Below are positions 8,306-16,605 of a DNA stretch of 64,000 nt, piece by piece. The stretch is taken from positions 9,608 through 73,607 of the forward strand of contig JBCCYF010000005.1 of the NCBI GenBank assembly GCA_039190275.1, given 5' to 3'. Both the position numbers and the translations under genes were made by a program. How positions within the stretch are numbered: the first letter of the stretch is position 1; every line of letters starts with the position of its first letter. The DNA is from Halovulum sp039190275. Its GTDB lineage: Bacteria > Pseudomonadota > Alphaproteobacteria > Rhodobacterales > Rhodobacteraceae. A model generated the notes under the pieces. It was given only the letters and a program-made list of their open reading frames with translations, had not been told where the DNA came from and did not search any database.

Positions 8306-8976
8306 CCCAGAGACCGCGCCAGCAGACCAGAACCCAATACGCGTATGACGCCCTTAAGGCGATGATCATGGACAATAGTCTGGCGGCCGGATCCTCGTAT
8401 CTGGAGCAGACACTTGCTGAACGTCTTGGGGTCAGCCGGACCCCGCTGCGCGAGGCTGCCCAGCAGTTGCAGACCGAGGGGTTTGTGACCATCCGTCCGC
8501 GACTTGGCGTCCTGATCCGGCCCATTTCATCGCGCGACATGGCCGAAATCTATGATCTGCTGACGATCCTTGAGCCACATGCCGCGCATCTGCTGGCCAG
8601 TCGGGACCTGTCATCCGAAAGCCGCGCGCAGTTGATGGGGTCAGTCGAGACCATGGATCGGGCGCTCGGCAGGGGCGACCTGAACCGCTGGGCCGAAGCT
8701 GATCGCCAGTTTCATGCACAGCTCATCGATTTATGCGGAAACACCCGTTTGCGGGATATTGTCTCGGGCCTATGGGATCAGGTGCACAGGGCGCGGATGA
8801 ACACGTTGACCGATCGCGAGGATCTGGCGTTGTCCAACGATGATCATCGGGCCCTTCTGAAGCTGATCTTCGCGGGGGATGCCGTTGGTGCCGAGGCGCT
8901 GCACCGCGAGCACCGCGCCCGCGCCGGTTTGGCGCTGACCCGGATCCTCAGCTTGCGCGGCGGGTCGGGGCTGTGA
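8302..8976 (+). CDS. GntR-family transcriptional regulator (FadR/FCD type)
   Basis: A 224-residue regulator. The winged helix-turn-helix is N-terminal (ERLGVSRTPLREAAQQLQTEG, about residues 40-60), followed by an all-helical FCD ligand domain with acidic and histidine positions (DRQFHAQLIDLCGN) that commonly hold a metal and a carboxylate effector. It overlaps the preceding gene by 4 bp and the following gene by 4 bp, so it is cotranscribed with the pathway it probably controls. The palindrome at 6162-6175 is the likely binding site. Confidence 0.9.
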   Translation: MTQRPRQQTRTQYAYDALKAMIMDNSLAAGSSYLEQTLAERLGVSRTPLREAAQQLQTEGFVTIRPRLGVLIRPISSRDMAEIYDLLTILEPHAAHLLASRDLSSESRAQLMGSVETMDRALGRGDLNRWAEADRQFHAQLIDLCGNTRLRDIVSGLWDQVHRARMNTLTDREDLALSNDDHRALLKLIFAGDAVGAEALHREHRARAGLALTRILSLRGGSGL

Positions 8977-9791
8977 CCGAGTGGTCGATTACCGCGTTCA
9001 AATATGCCGAGCGTAATCAGCGGCTTCGGCAGCATTCGTTTTTGTTGGATGATGATCACGCCAGCCCGCATGCGATGGACTACTATGTTTGGTTGCTGGA
9101 GGCCGGAGACCGACGGATCGTGGTCGACACCGGGTATGACGCGGCCGAGGGTAGGGCGCGCGGCCGCCCCATCGAGACGGCGCCACAAGACATGCTGGCG
9201 CAAGCCGGCGTCGAAACCTCATCCGTTGATACGGTTATCCTCACGCATCTGCACTACGATCATGCCGGGTCACTCGCAGCCTTTCCCGAGGCTCGGCTGT
9301 GGGTGCAGGAGGTTGAGATGGCCTATGCCACCGGTCCGTGCATGTGTCACGACGCCCTTCGCATGCCCTTCACCGGCGCGCACATCTGTGACATGGTCCG
9401 CGCGCTTTACATGGGCCGCGTCCAGTTTGTTTCCGGCAGCGCCGAAGTGGCACCTGGAGTGGAACTGCACCTGATCGGCGGGCATTCGCGTGGATTGCAG
9501 GTGGTGCGGGTGCGGACCCGGCGCGGTTGGGTTGTGCTGGCGTCGGATGCCAGCCACTACTATGAGAACTTTCTGGCGGGAAAGCCCTTTCCCATCGTCG
9601 TCGATCTCGAAAACATGCTGAACGGGTTTGCTCGCATTCGGGCGCTGGCAGAAAGCGACGCGCATGTGATCCCCGGTCATGACCCGCTTGTGCGTGCCGC
9701 ATATCCAATACGTGGCAGCGAAAATGTCGTGAGCCTGCATGCCGACCCCAAGCCTGGCCTCTGGACCCCGCAAGGACGGGCGCTGCCGTAA
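8973..9791 (+). CDS. Metallo-beta-lactamase-fold hydrolase (N-acyl homoserine lactonase family-like)
   Basis: A 272-residue zinc hydrolase with the HxHxDH motif (LTHLHYDHAGS, near residue 95), further metal ligands in GGHSRG, SDASHYY and PGHDPL, and overall similarity to AiiA/AttM-type lactonases. The start is a GTG overlapping the previous stop (GTGA). Being the last gene of a sugar-type oxidation operon, it is more likely to open a sugar lactone made by the Gfo/Idh enzyme than to quench quorum signals. That is inference, and acyl-homoserine lactones remain possible. Confidence 0.85.
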   Translation: MTEWSITAFKYAERNQRLRQHSFLLDDDHASPHAMDYYVWLLEAGDRRIVVDTGYDAAEGRARGRPIETAPQDMLAQAGVETSSVDTVILTHLHYDHAGSLAAFPEARLWVQEVEMAYATGPCMCHDALRMPFTGAHICDMVRALYMGRVQFVSGSAEVAPGVELHLIGGHSRGLQVVRVRTRRGWVVLASDASHYYENFLAGKPFPIVVDLENMLNGFARIRALAESDAHVIPGHDPLVRAAYPIRGSENVVSLHADPKPGLWTPQGRALP

Positions 9792-9834
9792 ACGTACCGT
9801 GCTGTACTGTGATCGCAGCCGAATACGGACTTTG

Positions 9835-10719
9835 CTACAGTTTGTTCAGCGGCACCTTCAGCGCCATATCGCCGTTCTCGTCTTCGGGAAAGTGCCCCGC
9901 ACGCATGTTCACCTGCAGGGCCGGGATGATCAGTTTCGGCATGTTCAGGGTTGCGTCGCGTTCAGTCCGCATGCTGACAAACTCCGCGCGGCTGATGCCT
10001 CCGCCGACATGGATGTTTTCCGCCCGTTCCTGCGCCACCGTTGTTTCCCATGCGATATCGCGCCCACCCGGTCCGTAGTCGTGGCACATGAACAACCGCA
10101 TTTCGTCAGGCAGGGACAGCAGGCGTTGAATGGAATCGTACAGCTGGCCGGCGTCTCCGCCCGGAAAATCCGCCCGGGCCGAGCCGCCATCGGGCATGAA
10201 TAACGTGTCGCCCACAAACGCCGCATCACCAATGACATGTGTCATGCACGCCGGTGTATGTCCGGGGGTTGACAGAACAACCGCTTCCATTCCGCCAATC
10301 TGATACGTGTCGCCCTCTTCGAACAGGGCGTCAAACTGGCTTCCGTCGCGTTGGAACGCGGTCCCTTCGTTAAAGACCTTGCCGAACGTGTTTTGCACGA
10401 CCATGATCGCACGGCTGATCCCGGTTTTTCCGCCCAGAACCTCCTGCAGATAGGGTGCTGCAGACAGATGATCCGCATGGACATGCGTTTCAATGATCCA
10501 CTCAAGTGTCAGGTCCTCGGCCCGGATATGCGCGATCACCTTGTCCGCATTCTCCTGCGTAATGCGGCCCGCTGCCATATCGATATCGATCACACTGTCA
10601 ATCACCGCGCAGGCACGACTATCCGGATCCTTGACGACGTAGCTGATTGTATTGGTCGCAGGATCAAAAAAAGCGGTGACCACGGGGTGAACGTTCATAT
10701 TCGGGATGACCTGAACCAT
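9835..10719 (-). CDS. MBL-fold hydrolase, persulfide dioxygenase-like (Blh/ETHE1 group)
   Basis: A 294-residue metallo-beta-lactamase-fold protein with THVHADHLS, STPGHTPACM and GDTLFMPDGGSARADFPGG, the last being characteristic of ETHE1-like persulfide dioxygenases and the BigR-associated Blh proteins of alphaproteobacteria. The role would be oxidation of glutathione persulfide during sulfide detoxification. No rhodanese domain and no BigR-like regulator are seen here. A GAGGAG site precedes the ATG. It stands alone, convergent with the lactonase gene and divergent from the sulfotransferase-like gene. Confidence 0.85.
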   Translation of the reverse strand: MVQVIPNMNVHPVVTAFFDPATNTISYVVKDPDSRACAVIDSVIDIDMAAGRITQENADKVIAHIRAEDLTLEWIIETHVHADHLSAAPYLQEVLGGKTGISRAIMVVQNTFGKVFNEGTAFQRDGSQFDALFEEGDTYQIGGMEAVVLSTPGHTPACMTHVIGDAAFVGDTLFMPDGGSARADFPGGDAGQLYDSIQRLLSLPDEMRLFMCHDYGPGGRDIAWETTVAQERAENIHVGGGISRAEFVSMRTERDATLNMPKLIIPALQVNMRAGHFPEDENGDMALKVPLNKL

Positions 10720-10861
10720 TTTTTCTCCTCACCTGATGAAACCTAAAGTAATCAATCCGCGCCGGGCTGTCACCTGCTCGCCAGGCTGCGATCCCCATTG
10801 ACCCGCCTAAATCCATGGTAGACACAGGGCGTTACGGGACATCAGACGGACACTGTGACGC

Positions 10862-12319
10862 ATGAAGCTTGTTCTTCACATCGGGACCGAGAAGACAGGG
10901 ACGACCGCTGCGCAGTATTGGTTTCACGAAAATACCGAGGTTTTGCGCTCTCAGGGTATTTGGTACGCGCAATCCCTGGGCTTGCCGAACAACCGCGCCC
11001 TATCGGTCATCGCCCGCCCGGCCGACGCCGAGGAGGACGGGTTTCATCATTTCGGCCTGACCTCGGCCGAGGATCACGCGGCCTTTTGCATCAACACACG
11101 CGAGGCTTTTAAGAGGGATGTCGCTACAGCGCGCGAGGCGGGCGCACGGGTTTTCCTGATCAGTTCCGAGCACTGCCACTCCCGCCTGCCGCTTCAGGGG
11201 ATGGTCGATCAGGTGTATCGGATCGTCTCGGATCTGTTCGATCAGATCGAGGTGGTTTGTTTCCTGCGGCCGCAGATTGATACCGGACTGTCCCTTGCCT
11301 CCACCGGTTCCCGGGTGGGGAACTATGTGGACAAATTGCACCTTGGGCACATCAAGCCGGAGAACGTTTTCTATGACTTTCAGAAACTAGTCACGCGCTG
11401 GGCTGATGCTTTTGGCCCAAAGGCGATCACACTGGTGCCTTTTAAGCTTAACCCATCGCCGGTGCGATACTTCAAGGCAGCCCTGGGGCTGTCCGAGACG
11501 GTGACCTATATTCCCGACAGGCGAATGAACCAAACCCTCGACTACCGGTTGGTCGCGCTGACCAACACCCTGGTGGGGCCGGGCGCCCGGGGCCGCCCGC
11601 GCTCCCTTCCGCAAATGGCGCGCCGCTACTATGTCGACAGTCTGCCCTGCGAGGAACCCCTGTCCATATCCCTGTCCGATGCGCAGCGCCTGCATGCAGC
11701 GTTTGAGCCGATGAACCAACAGATCGCATCAGAATGGCCATCGATCACCGCGACGGATCTGACGCCGAACTGGGACCGGTATCCAGAGGTCGGAACCTTT
11801 GACAAATTGGAAACGGCCGATATCTCACCCTTCCTGCAAACAATTTTTTCCAGGTTCAATGCGGACCTTGCAATCCAGCGCGCCCGGGTGCTGTTGCTTG
11901 AATCCCGTGAAGCCGAGGAACGGGAGGATTTTGTAGCGGCCGCGCATGCGATGGATGCGGCGCTGCCCCAGCTTCAAGGCGCGAAGACGGTTGAGCCGGT
12001 TGCAGAATGGGCGGCTGACCAGCATCATCACTATCTCAATCGCCGCGACACCCTTCTGGCACAGGATGCGATGCGTCGTGCCGTGAAGAACCTGGAGGCG
12101 TCGCGCGCTGCCGAAGACGAGGCGGATCTTGAGCGCGCCATAGGAAGCATGGAACGTGCGATCGCGGATCTTGAAGCCGCGCGGGGCGCCACCTCGGTCG
12201 CTGAATGGGCCGATGAACAACACTTCCACTATACTGCCAGATACAAACGCTTGCTTGCGTTGATGGCAGATCAAAGCACCGATGCGCGGGCCCCGACAGA
12301 TCCCGCCTCACACACCTAG
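10862..12319 (+). CDS. Sulfotransferase-like P-loop protein with a C-terminal duplicated module
   Basis: A 485-residue protein that opens with LHIGTEKTGTT, the PAPS 5'-phosphosulfate loop style of sulfotransferases, and has a later SSEHCHSRL / VCFLRPQ region matching the 3'-phosphate site area. Up to about residue 330 it looks like a roseobacter sulfotransferase-family protein. The last 140 residues hold two copies of a helical module of about 60 residues (ending in VAEWAADQHHHYLNRR and VAEWADEQHFHYTARY). Acceptor unknown; capsule or exopolysaccharide sulfation is one option. It lies 47 bp before acuI on the same strand. Confidence 0.72.
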   Translation: MKLVLHIGTEKTGTTAAQYWFHENTEVLRSQGIWYAQSLGLPNNRALSVIARPADAEEDGFHHFGLTSAEDHAAFCINTREAFKRDVATAREAGARVFLISSEHCHSRLPLQGMVDQVYRIVSDLFDQIEVVCFLRPQIDTGLSLASTGSRVGNYVDKLHLGHIKPENVFYDFQKLVTRWADAFGPKAITLVPFKLNPSPVRYFKAALGLSETVTYIPDRRMNQTLDYRLVALTNTLVGPGARGRPRSLPQMARRYYVDSLPCEEPLSISLSDAQRLHAAFEPMNQQIASEWPSITATDLTPNWDRYPEVGTFDKLETADISPFLQTIFSRFNADLAIQRARVLLLESREAEEREDFVAAAHAMDAALPQLQGAKTVEPVAEWAADQHHHYLNRRDTLLAQDAMRRAVKNLEASRAAEDEADLERAIGSMERAIADLEAARGATSVAEWADEQHFHYTARYKRLLALMADQSTDARAPTDPASHT

Positions 12320-12366
12320 AAACCAACAGCCCGGCCTGTTTACCCGCGGAACAAAGGACCAGTACC

Positions 12367-13359
12367 ATGAGCTTCAACGCGCTTCTTGTGACTAAGGATG
12401 ACGATGGCAAAACGGCCGCCGAAGTCAGCCAGATCACACTCGATGACCTTCCAGAAGCGGAGGTCACGGTCGCGGTGGAGTATTCCACGGTCAACTACAA
12501 AGATGGGCTGTGCATCGGTCCCGGCGGCGGACTGGTCCGAAAGTATCCACATGTGCCGGGTATCGACTTTTCCGGAACGGTCGAAGCATCTGACGATCCG
12601 CGCTATTCAGTCGGCGACAAAGTCGTGCTGACCGGTTGGCGGGTCGGCGAGGCGCATTGGGGGGGCTATGCGCAAAAGGCGCGGGTCAAGGCGGACTGGC
12701 TGGTGCCGCTGCCAGACGGTCTTACCACGCGGCAGTCAATGGCGGTGGGCACGGCAGGTTTCACCGCCATGCTGGCAGTGATGGCGCTGGAAGATCACGG
12801 TCTGGAACCTGGTCATGGGCCGGTGCTGGTTACGGGGGCTGCCGGTGGGGTGGGATCGGTCGCCACTGCGATCCTGGCCAACCTGGGCTACGAGGTTGCG
12901 GGTGTGACCGGCCGCCCCGAGACTCGTGATTACCTGTTGTCTCTTGGTGCGGCCCAGATCGTGCCGCGCGCCGATCTGAACGAGACCACCAAGCGGCCGC
13001 TGGAAGGTGAGACCTGGTCGGGGTGCGTCGACGCCGTCGGGGGTGCGATGCTGGCACGACTTCTGGGGCAGATGAAGTATGGCGCATCGGTCGCGGCAGT
13101 GGGTCTTGCCGGCGGGGCGGCGCTGCCAGCCACGGTCATCCCCTTTCTTTTGCGCGGTGTGAACCTTCTGGGTATCGACAGCGTGATGCAGCCGTATGAA
13201 AATCGCTTGCGGGCCTGGAGCAGAATTGCCCAAGCGCTGCCGATGGACAAGCTGGAGGCGATGATTAATCCTGCGACATTGCAGGACCTGCCCCAACTGG
13301 GTTCCGAGATTTTGAAAGGTGAGGTCAAGGGGCGCGTGGTTGTGGATGTGAACGCCTAG
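12367..13359 (+). CDS. acuI: Acryloyl-CoA reductase AcuI (YhdH family)
   Basis: A 330-residue medium-chain dehydrogenase/reductase without zinc ligands. Visible are YSTVNYKDGL, PHVPGIDFSGTV, the nucleotide-binding GAAGGVGS (near residue 158) and GVNLLGIDS. AcuI reduces acryloyl-CoA to propionyl-CoA with NADPH and protects against acrylate in DMSP degradation. In roseobacters it often sits beside dmdA or ddd genes, but none is here, so it may serve general acrylate/propionate handling. The upstream gene ends 47 bp earlier, so cotranscription is possible. Confidence 0.92.
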   Translation: MSFNALLVTKDDDGKTAAEVSQITLDDLPEAEVTVAVEYSTVNYKDGLCIGPGGGLVRKYPHVPGIDFSGTVEASDDPRYSVGDKVVLTGWRVGEAHWGGYAQKARVKADWLVPLPDGLTTRQSMAVGTAGFTAMLAVMALEDHGLEPGHGPVLVTGAAGGVGSVATAILANLGYEVAGVTGRPETRDYLLSLGAAQIVPRADLNETTKRPLEGETWSGCVDAVGGAMLARLLGQMKYGASVAAVGLAGGAALPATVIPFLLRGVNLLGIDSVMQPYENRLRAWSRIAQALPMDKLEAMINPATLQDLPQLGSEILKGEVKGRVVVDVNA

Positions 13360-13396
13360 GGCGCCCTGCCGTGATGTCGATGCGCCACGCACCGCC

Positions 13397-13416
13397 TTAC
13401 ATCAAGGGTTTCAACG
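13397..13416 (-). repeat. Possible degenerate copy E of the hairpin-repeat core
   Basis: Read on the minus strand, CGTTGAAACCCTTGATGTAA resembles the 20-bp core shared by the copies at 5702, 25598, 38925 and 42046. It lies in the gap after acuI, facing the minus-strand terminator at 13476-13508. No clear terminal inverted repeat was found here, so this is a weak match. Confidence 0.35.
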
Positions 13417-13475
13417 CGTTGGAGGGCTGGTATTGGTCCGGGTGAAAGACGACCCGCCATACTGATCGGTGCCCC

Positions 13476-13508
13476 AAAAGAAGAGGCGGGCAACTTCTGC
13501 TGCCCGCC
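13476..13508 (-). terminator. Rho-independent terminator of minus-strand unit 1
   Basis: An 8-bp perfect stem (GGCGGGCA at 13485-13492, TGCCCGCC at 13501-13508) with an 8-nt loop. On the minus strand it is followed by TCTTCTTTT; on the plus strand no T-run follows. This orientation shows that the transcript above it runs leftwards. Confidence 0.75.
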
Positions 13509-13747
13509 CCTTCAAGGCAAAACTGCGATATGGTGCGGATGGTTCAACGCCCCGTTTTACCACCCTCGCTGCGATGCGCACCAGGACCCGGATCCCCTCC
13601 ACCTGGTATTCAACGCGCGCCACATCACACCTGTTCCACCCCTGATTGTAGACTCAACTCAACGCTACTCACTTACTAGTTACGCGACGCCTACGCACAT
13701 TCGGCCTCTTCCCAAGAACTACTCAAGCTCGGCCTGTATACAGGTAT
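13509..13747 (-). ncRNA. Candidate small minus-strand transcript, unit 1
   Basis: The unit runs from a conserved promoter-like block (TGTATACAGGTAT at 13735-13747, seen here in plus orientation) through a conserved leader (TTCGGCCTCTTCCC at 13700-13713; GTTACGC at 13679-13685) to the terminator at 13485-13508. The same order and spacing recur in unit 2, 523 bp away. A minus-strand frame (GTG at 13623) crosses the terminator without a stop, so coding is doubtful and I prefer a small RNA. TGTATACA could also be a GntR-type operator for the regulator at 14549. Function unknown. Confidence 0.5.
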
Positions 13748-13996
13748 AGCTGATAATGTGACTAAAATTTGCGCGGGTCCAGCCCCTATTCGGGTTTTTA
13801 TGTGTTTCCTGAGAATATCTGCATATCTCGCTAAGGGAGCCACCGTGGGCCGAAGGAATTTTTCCATGAAATTCAAAGCTGTATCAGCAGAGGGTGGGTT
13901 GTGCACAATGCATTTCAGGTTGTTTCAATCTTCCGCGTCATGTGATCGGATTTGATACCATATCACCTGCTTTCATGGGCAAAGAAACGACTGACC

Positions 13997-14032
13997 AAAA
14001 AGAAGGGGCAAGGAGACTGAGCTCCTTACCCC
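13997..14032 (-). terminator. Rho-independent terminator of minus-strand unit 2
   Basis: Stem GGGG (14005-14008) / CCCC (14029-14032) and AAGGAG (14010-14015) / CTCCTT (14022-14027), with one C-A mismatch and a 6-nt loop. On the minus strand it is followed by TTCTTTTT; no T-run follows on the plus strand. It matches the placement of the terminator of unit 1. Confidence 0.78.
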
Positions 14033-14270
14033 CTCATGGGTCAAAGCCTCGTTACATTTCGGCACTGCTCCGGCCCTTGTTGGCCCGCATGTACCAGAGG
14101 ATCCTGAGTAGGACGGGTACCCCCCACCTTCATCCGACCCTTGTTCGCCGTACAGCCATACACTAACCCGAAGATAATACTACACCACACAAAGCGGCTA
14201 CCGGTTACGCAACTGCAGGCTCTTCCGCCTCTTCCCTAAAACTTAAACAACCTTTGTTGTATACAGGTAT
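14033..14270 (-). ncRNA. Candidate small minus-strand transcript, unit 2
   Basis: Second copy of the arrangement seen in unit 1: TGTATACAGGTAT at 14258-14270, TTCCGCCTCTTCCC at 14223-14236, GTTACGC at 14204-14210, and a terminator 226 bp from the first motif (227 bp in unit 1). An SD-like AGGTGGGGG on the minus strand (near 14120-14130) is followed by a hydrophobic-basic frame (VPVLLRILWYMRANKG, then RSSAEM and a stop at 14052) that lacks any ATG, GTG or TTG start. Either a short peptide with a lost start or, more likely, a structured RNA. Nothing else is recognised between the two units (13748-13996). Confidence 0.5.
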
Positions 14271-14280
14271 GGGGCAAATG

Positions 14281-14322
14281 TGGCGACATTAAGTCGCCAG
14301 CGCTCGCGCCTAGGTTTTTTTT
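14281..14322 (+). other. Hairpin followed by a T8 run
   Basis: TGGCGAC (14281-14287) and GTCGCCA (14293-14299) form a perfect 7-bp stem with a 5-nt loop; eight T residues follow at 14315-14322, too far away for a standard terminator. It lies directly upstream of unit 2 and before the GntR gene. The stretch 14323-14548 shows no gene, only AT-rich upstream DNA. Confidence 0.35.
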
Positions 14323-14548
14323 GCTACGGGCGATTAATCTGGGGTTGTGTGGTCCAACCAACTTTTGGCCCGAAATAGTCGGGCGGACGTGAAGTCCAAT
14401 TTCTCTTGAAAATTCCGACGGCTATGTGAGATTGTGTCATGCCCGCTGGACAATTAAACCGAAGTATATATGTATTTGTGTACATGTGTGCTGGAAATTT
14501 TGGCTGGCTCGCTATGTGTTCATTCTGCTTAATAGGACAGTACTTGTA

Positions 14549-15175
14549 ATGAAGGCCGCGGCTCGTACCAACTACCTTGAGATCGCCATGGCGTTGCGTG
14601 CTCGGATCTGCTTGGCAACAGATACCGAGGAGCTGTTTTTACACGAGACCAAACTGGCCACGGAATTCGGTGTCTCGCGGACACCAATCCGGCAGGTTCT
14701 GCAGCGCCTCGCCTACGAGCGTATGGTCGAAACCCGGTCTGGCGTGGGAACGGTCACCATACCATTGGAGGAAGGACATGCTGTGCAGGACAGCGCCGTC
14801 TATTCCGCCGTAATGACCGCCGGATCCGCATGTGCGCAGGGTCCCGTTCCAGAGGAAACCGTGCTTTTGGTGCGGGGTTTGGGCGGTTTGCTAAGAAATG
14901 AAGAACTGCCTGATCCGGAGCGTTTTTTTGAGCTCCGTTCAAAGCTGTTGTCGCTGGCGGCACCGCTGTTTTCGGACAGTATTCTTTATGACGCACATCT
15001 GGCGGCCCATTGGCGCATTATCCGCTGGCGTTTGCGTGAGTATCGCGACAACCCCGAGCGCACGTTCGGCATATTCAAGAATACGATCAACGGTTTGGAG
15101 GAGTTGATCGACAACAATGGCACGGTTTCGGGCATCCTCGGTTGGGGATCGGAATCTGCGATGGAGCCGTCGTGA
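14549..15175 (+). CDS. GntR-family transcriptional regulator
   Basis: A 208-residue regulator. The winged helix-turn-helix is visible as TKLATEFGVSRTPIRQVLQRL (split: TKLATEF, GVSRTPIRQVLQRL; about residues 32-53), followed by a short all-helical effector domain of the FCD type. The frame extends upstream to 14426, but I start at ATG 14549, which has AGGACAG upstream and where homology begins. The TGTATACA motifs in the two units to the left have the GntAC-like form of GntR operators, so this protein may control them. The class V aminotransferase follows 113 bp downstream on the same strand. Confidence 0.85.
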   Translation: MKAAARTNYLEIAMALRARICLATDTEELFLHETKLATEFGVSRTPIRQVLQRLAYERMVETRSGVGTVTIPLEEGHAVQDSAVYSAVMTAGSACAQGPVPEETVLLVRGLGGLLRNEELPDPERFFELRSKLLSLAAPLFSDSILYDAHLAAHWRIIRWRLREYRDNPERTFGIFKNTINGLEELIDNNGTVSGILGWGSESAMEPS

Positions 15176-15288
15176 TCGCAGGAATGTCCGGTTTGTGTTC
15201 ATTCAGACTTGTCAACTTGATCTGACACGCTCTAGTGTTTAGCCATTGGGCCTGCACGTCGCGGGTGGATCGGGCAGGGCATCGGCGT

Positions 15289-16518
15289 TTGACACAGCTA
15301 GACCTTGATTTTACCCGCAGCCAGTTTCCCGCATTCGCCGCACCGGCCTATCCCGATCATATCCACTTCGACAACGCAGGCGGCAGCTTTGCATGCGCGG
15401 CGGTGATCGACCGGCTGACAGGGTTTTATCGCGATACCAAAGTGCAACCCTACGGCCCCGGTCCCACCAGCACGCATGCCGGTGCTGCGATGGACGAGGC
15501 AAAAAACCGGTTGTCCGCGATGTTCAACGTTGCCCCGGATGAACTGGCGTTTGGGCCGTCCACCACCCAAAACGCTTATGTCCTGGCGCAGGCTTTCCGA
15601 CAGATGCTGGTGCCGGGTGAGGCAATCATCGTGACCAATCAGGACCACGAGGCCAACACCGGCCCGTGGCGCGGGCTGGCCGAAACGGGAACCGAGGTCC
15701 GCGAATGGCGCGTCGACCCCGACAGCGGCACCCTGGATACACAGGACCTGATCCGTTTGCTCGATGGCCCGGTACGGCTTGTCTGCATGCCGCACTGCTC
15801 GAACATCCTCGGTGTCATAAATCCTGTCGCCGAGTGGTCTGACCTTGCACATGATGCCGGCGCAGTGGTCTGTGTGGACGGTGTCAGCGCGGCGCCGCAT
15901 GGCTTTCCCGATATGGCGCAGCTTGGCGCCGACATTTACCTTTTCTCGGCCTATAAGACATATGGTCCGCATCAGGGGCTGATGATCTTGCGGCATGCGC
16001 TGGCGGACCGGCTGCCCAATCAGGGGCATTATTTCAATTCCGGCTACAGGACCAAGCGATTCACGCCCGCCGGACCTGATCACGCGCAGGTTGCAGCCTC
16101 CGCCGGTATGGCGGATTACATCGATGCGCTCTATGCACACCACTTTCCGGCCGGGGATGCGGGTCCGGCGGATCGTACAGCAGCGGTATCCCGGCTCCAA
16201 AGGGGCCAGGAAAGCAAGCTGCTAGGACCGCTGCTTGACTATCTGTCCGGCCGCAACGATCTGCGTTTGCTGGGGCCGCATCACAGCCCTGAAAAGGTCG
16301 GGACGGTCGCTGTCGTTCCCGAACGCCCGGCTGCGGAGGTTGCGAAGGCGCTTGTCCCGCTGGGTATCATGGCAGACGGCGGTGATTTCTATGCCGTGCG
16401 TCTGCTGGAAGCCTTGGGTGTCGATCCTGCCACCGGTGTGTTGCGATTGTCGTTCACGCATTACAACCGCCCGTCAGACATCGACGCTGCCGTCGCCGCA
16501 TTGGATCAGGTGCTCTGA
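15289..16518 (+). CDS. Class V aminotransferase (cysteine desulfurase-like)
   Basis: A PLP enzyme of about 409 residues. Recognisable are the N-terminal HIHFDNAGGS, the PLP-Asp region VVCVDGVSAAPHG and the Schiff-base lysine in LFSAYKTYGPHQG. Such proteins include cysteine desulfurases and selenocysteine/isopenicillin-epimerase-like enzymes; no catalytic Cys loop is obvious. The start is uncertain. TTG at 15289 fits homology, with GTG at 15265 or 15235 as alternatives. A promoter-like pair (TTGTCA at 15209, TAGTGT at 15233, 18-bp spacer) makes 15235 unlikely. The next operon starts from its own promoter just after the stop. Confidence 0.82.
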   Translation: MTQLDLDFTRSQFPAFAAPAYPDHIHFDNAGGSFACAAVIDRLTGFYRDTKVQPYGPGPTSTHAGAAMDEAKNRLSAMFNVAPDELAFGPSTTQNAYVLAQAFRQMLVPGEAIIVTNQDHEANTGPWRGLAETGTEVREWRVDPDSGTLDTQDLIRLLDGPVRLVCMPHCSNILGVINPVAEWSDLAHDAGAVVCVDGVSAAPHGFPDMAQLGADIYLFSAYKTYGPHQGLMILRHALADRLPNQGHYFNSGYRTKRFTPAGPDHAQVAASAGMADYIDALYAHHFPAGDAGPADRTAAVSRLQRGQESKLLGPLLDYLSGRNDLRLLGPHHSPEKVGTVAVVPERPAAEVAKALVPLGIMADGGDFYAVRLLEALGVDPATGVLRLSFTHYNRPSDIDAAVAALDQVL

Positions 16519-16529
16519 CATGAGGCGAG

Positions 16530-16559
16530 TGATCCGAACACCGTTGCGTGCCGTAAAGA
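16530..16559 (+). promoter_or_regulatory. RpoE/ChrR-type (group IV sigma) promoter of the photolyase operon
   Basis: TGATCC at 16530-16535, an 18-bp spacer and TAAAGA at 16554-16559, 47 bp before the photolyase start. This matches the Rhodobacter sphaeroides sigma-E consensus as I know it (TGATCC-N18-TAAGA-like). The genes that follow are families known as core members of that singlet-oxygen regulon. rpoE and chrR themselves are not in this window. Confidence 0.8.
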
Positions 16560-16605
16560 ACTTAACACTAGGTTCAGATCCTTTGGTGGTACGGCCGGCG
16601 AATAT

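Noticed and set aside
9001..9791. Quorum-quenching locus interpretation of the MBL lactonase
   Set aside because: No LuxI/LuxR genes nearby and tight coupling with sugar-type oxidoreductases makes a sugar lactone more likely.
13411..13623. 70-codon minus-strand frame with GTG start in small unit 1
   Set aside because: It runs straight through a strong minus-strand terminator without a stop and has no ribosome site or family resemblance.
14465..14495. TATATGTATTTGTGTACATGTG upstream of the GntR gene, considered as an operator (first 20 bases: TATATGTATTTGTGTACATG)
   Set aside because: Only TGTACA is symmetrical; it does not match the TGTATACA form found in the two small units.
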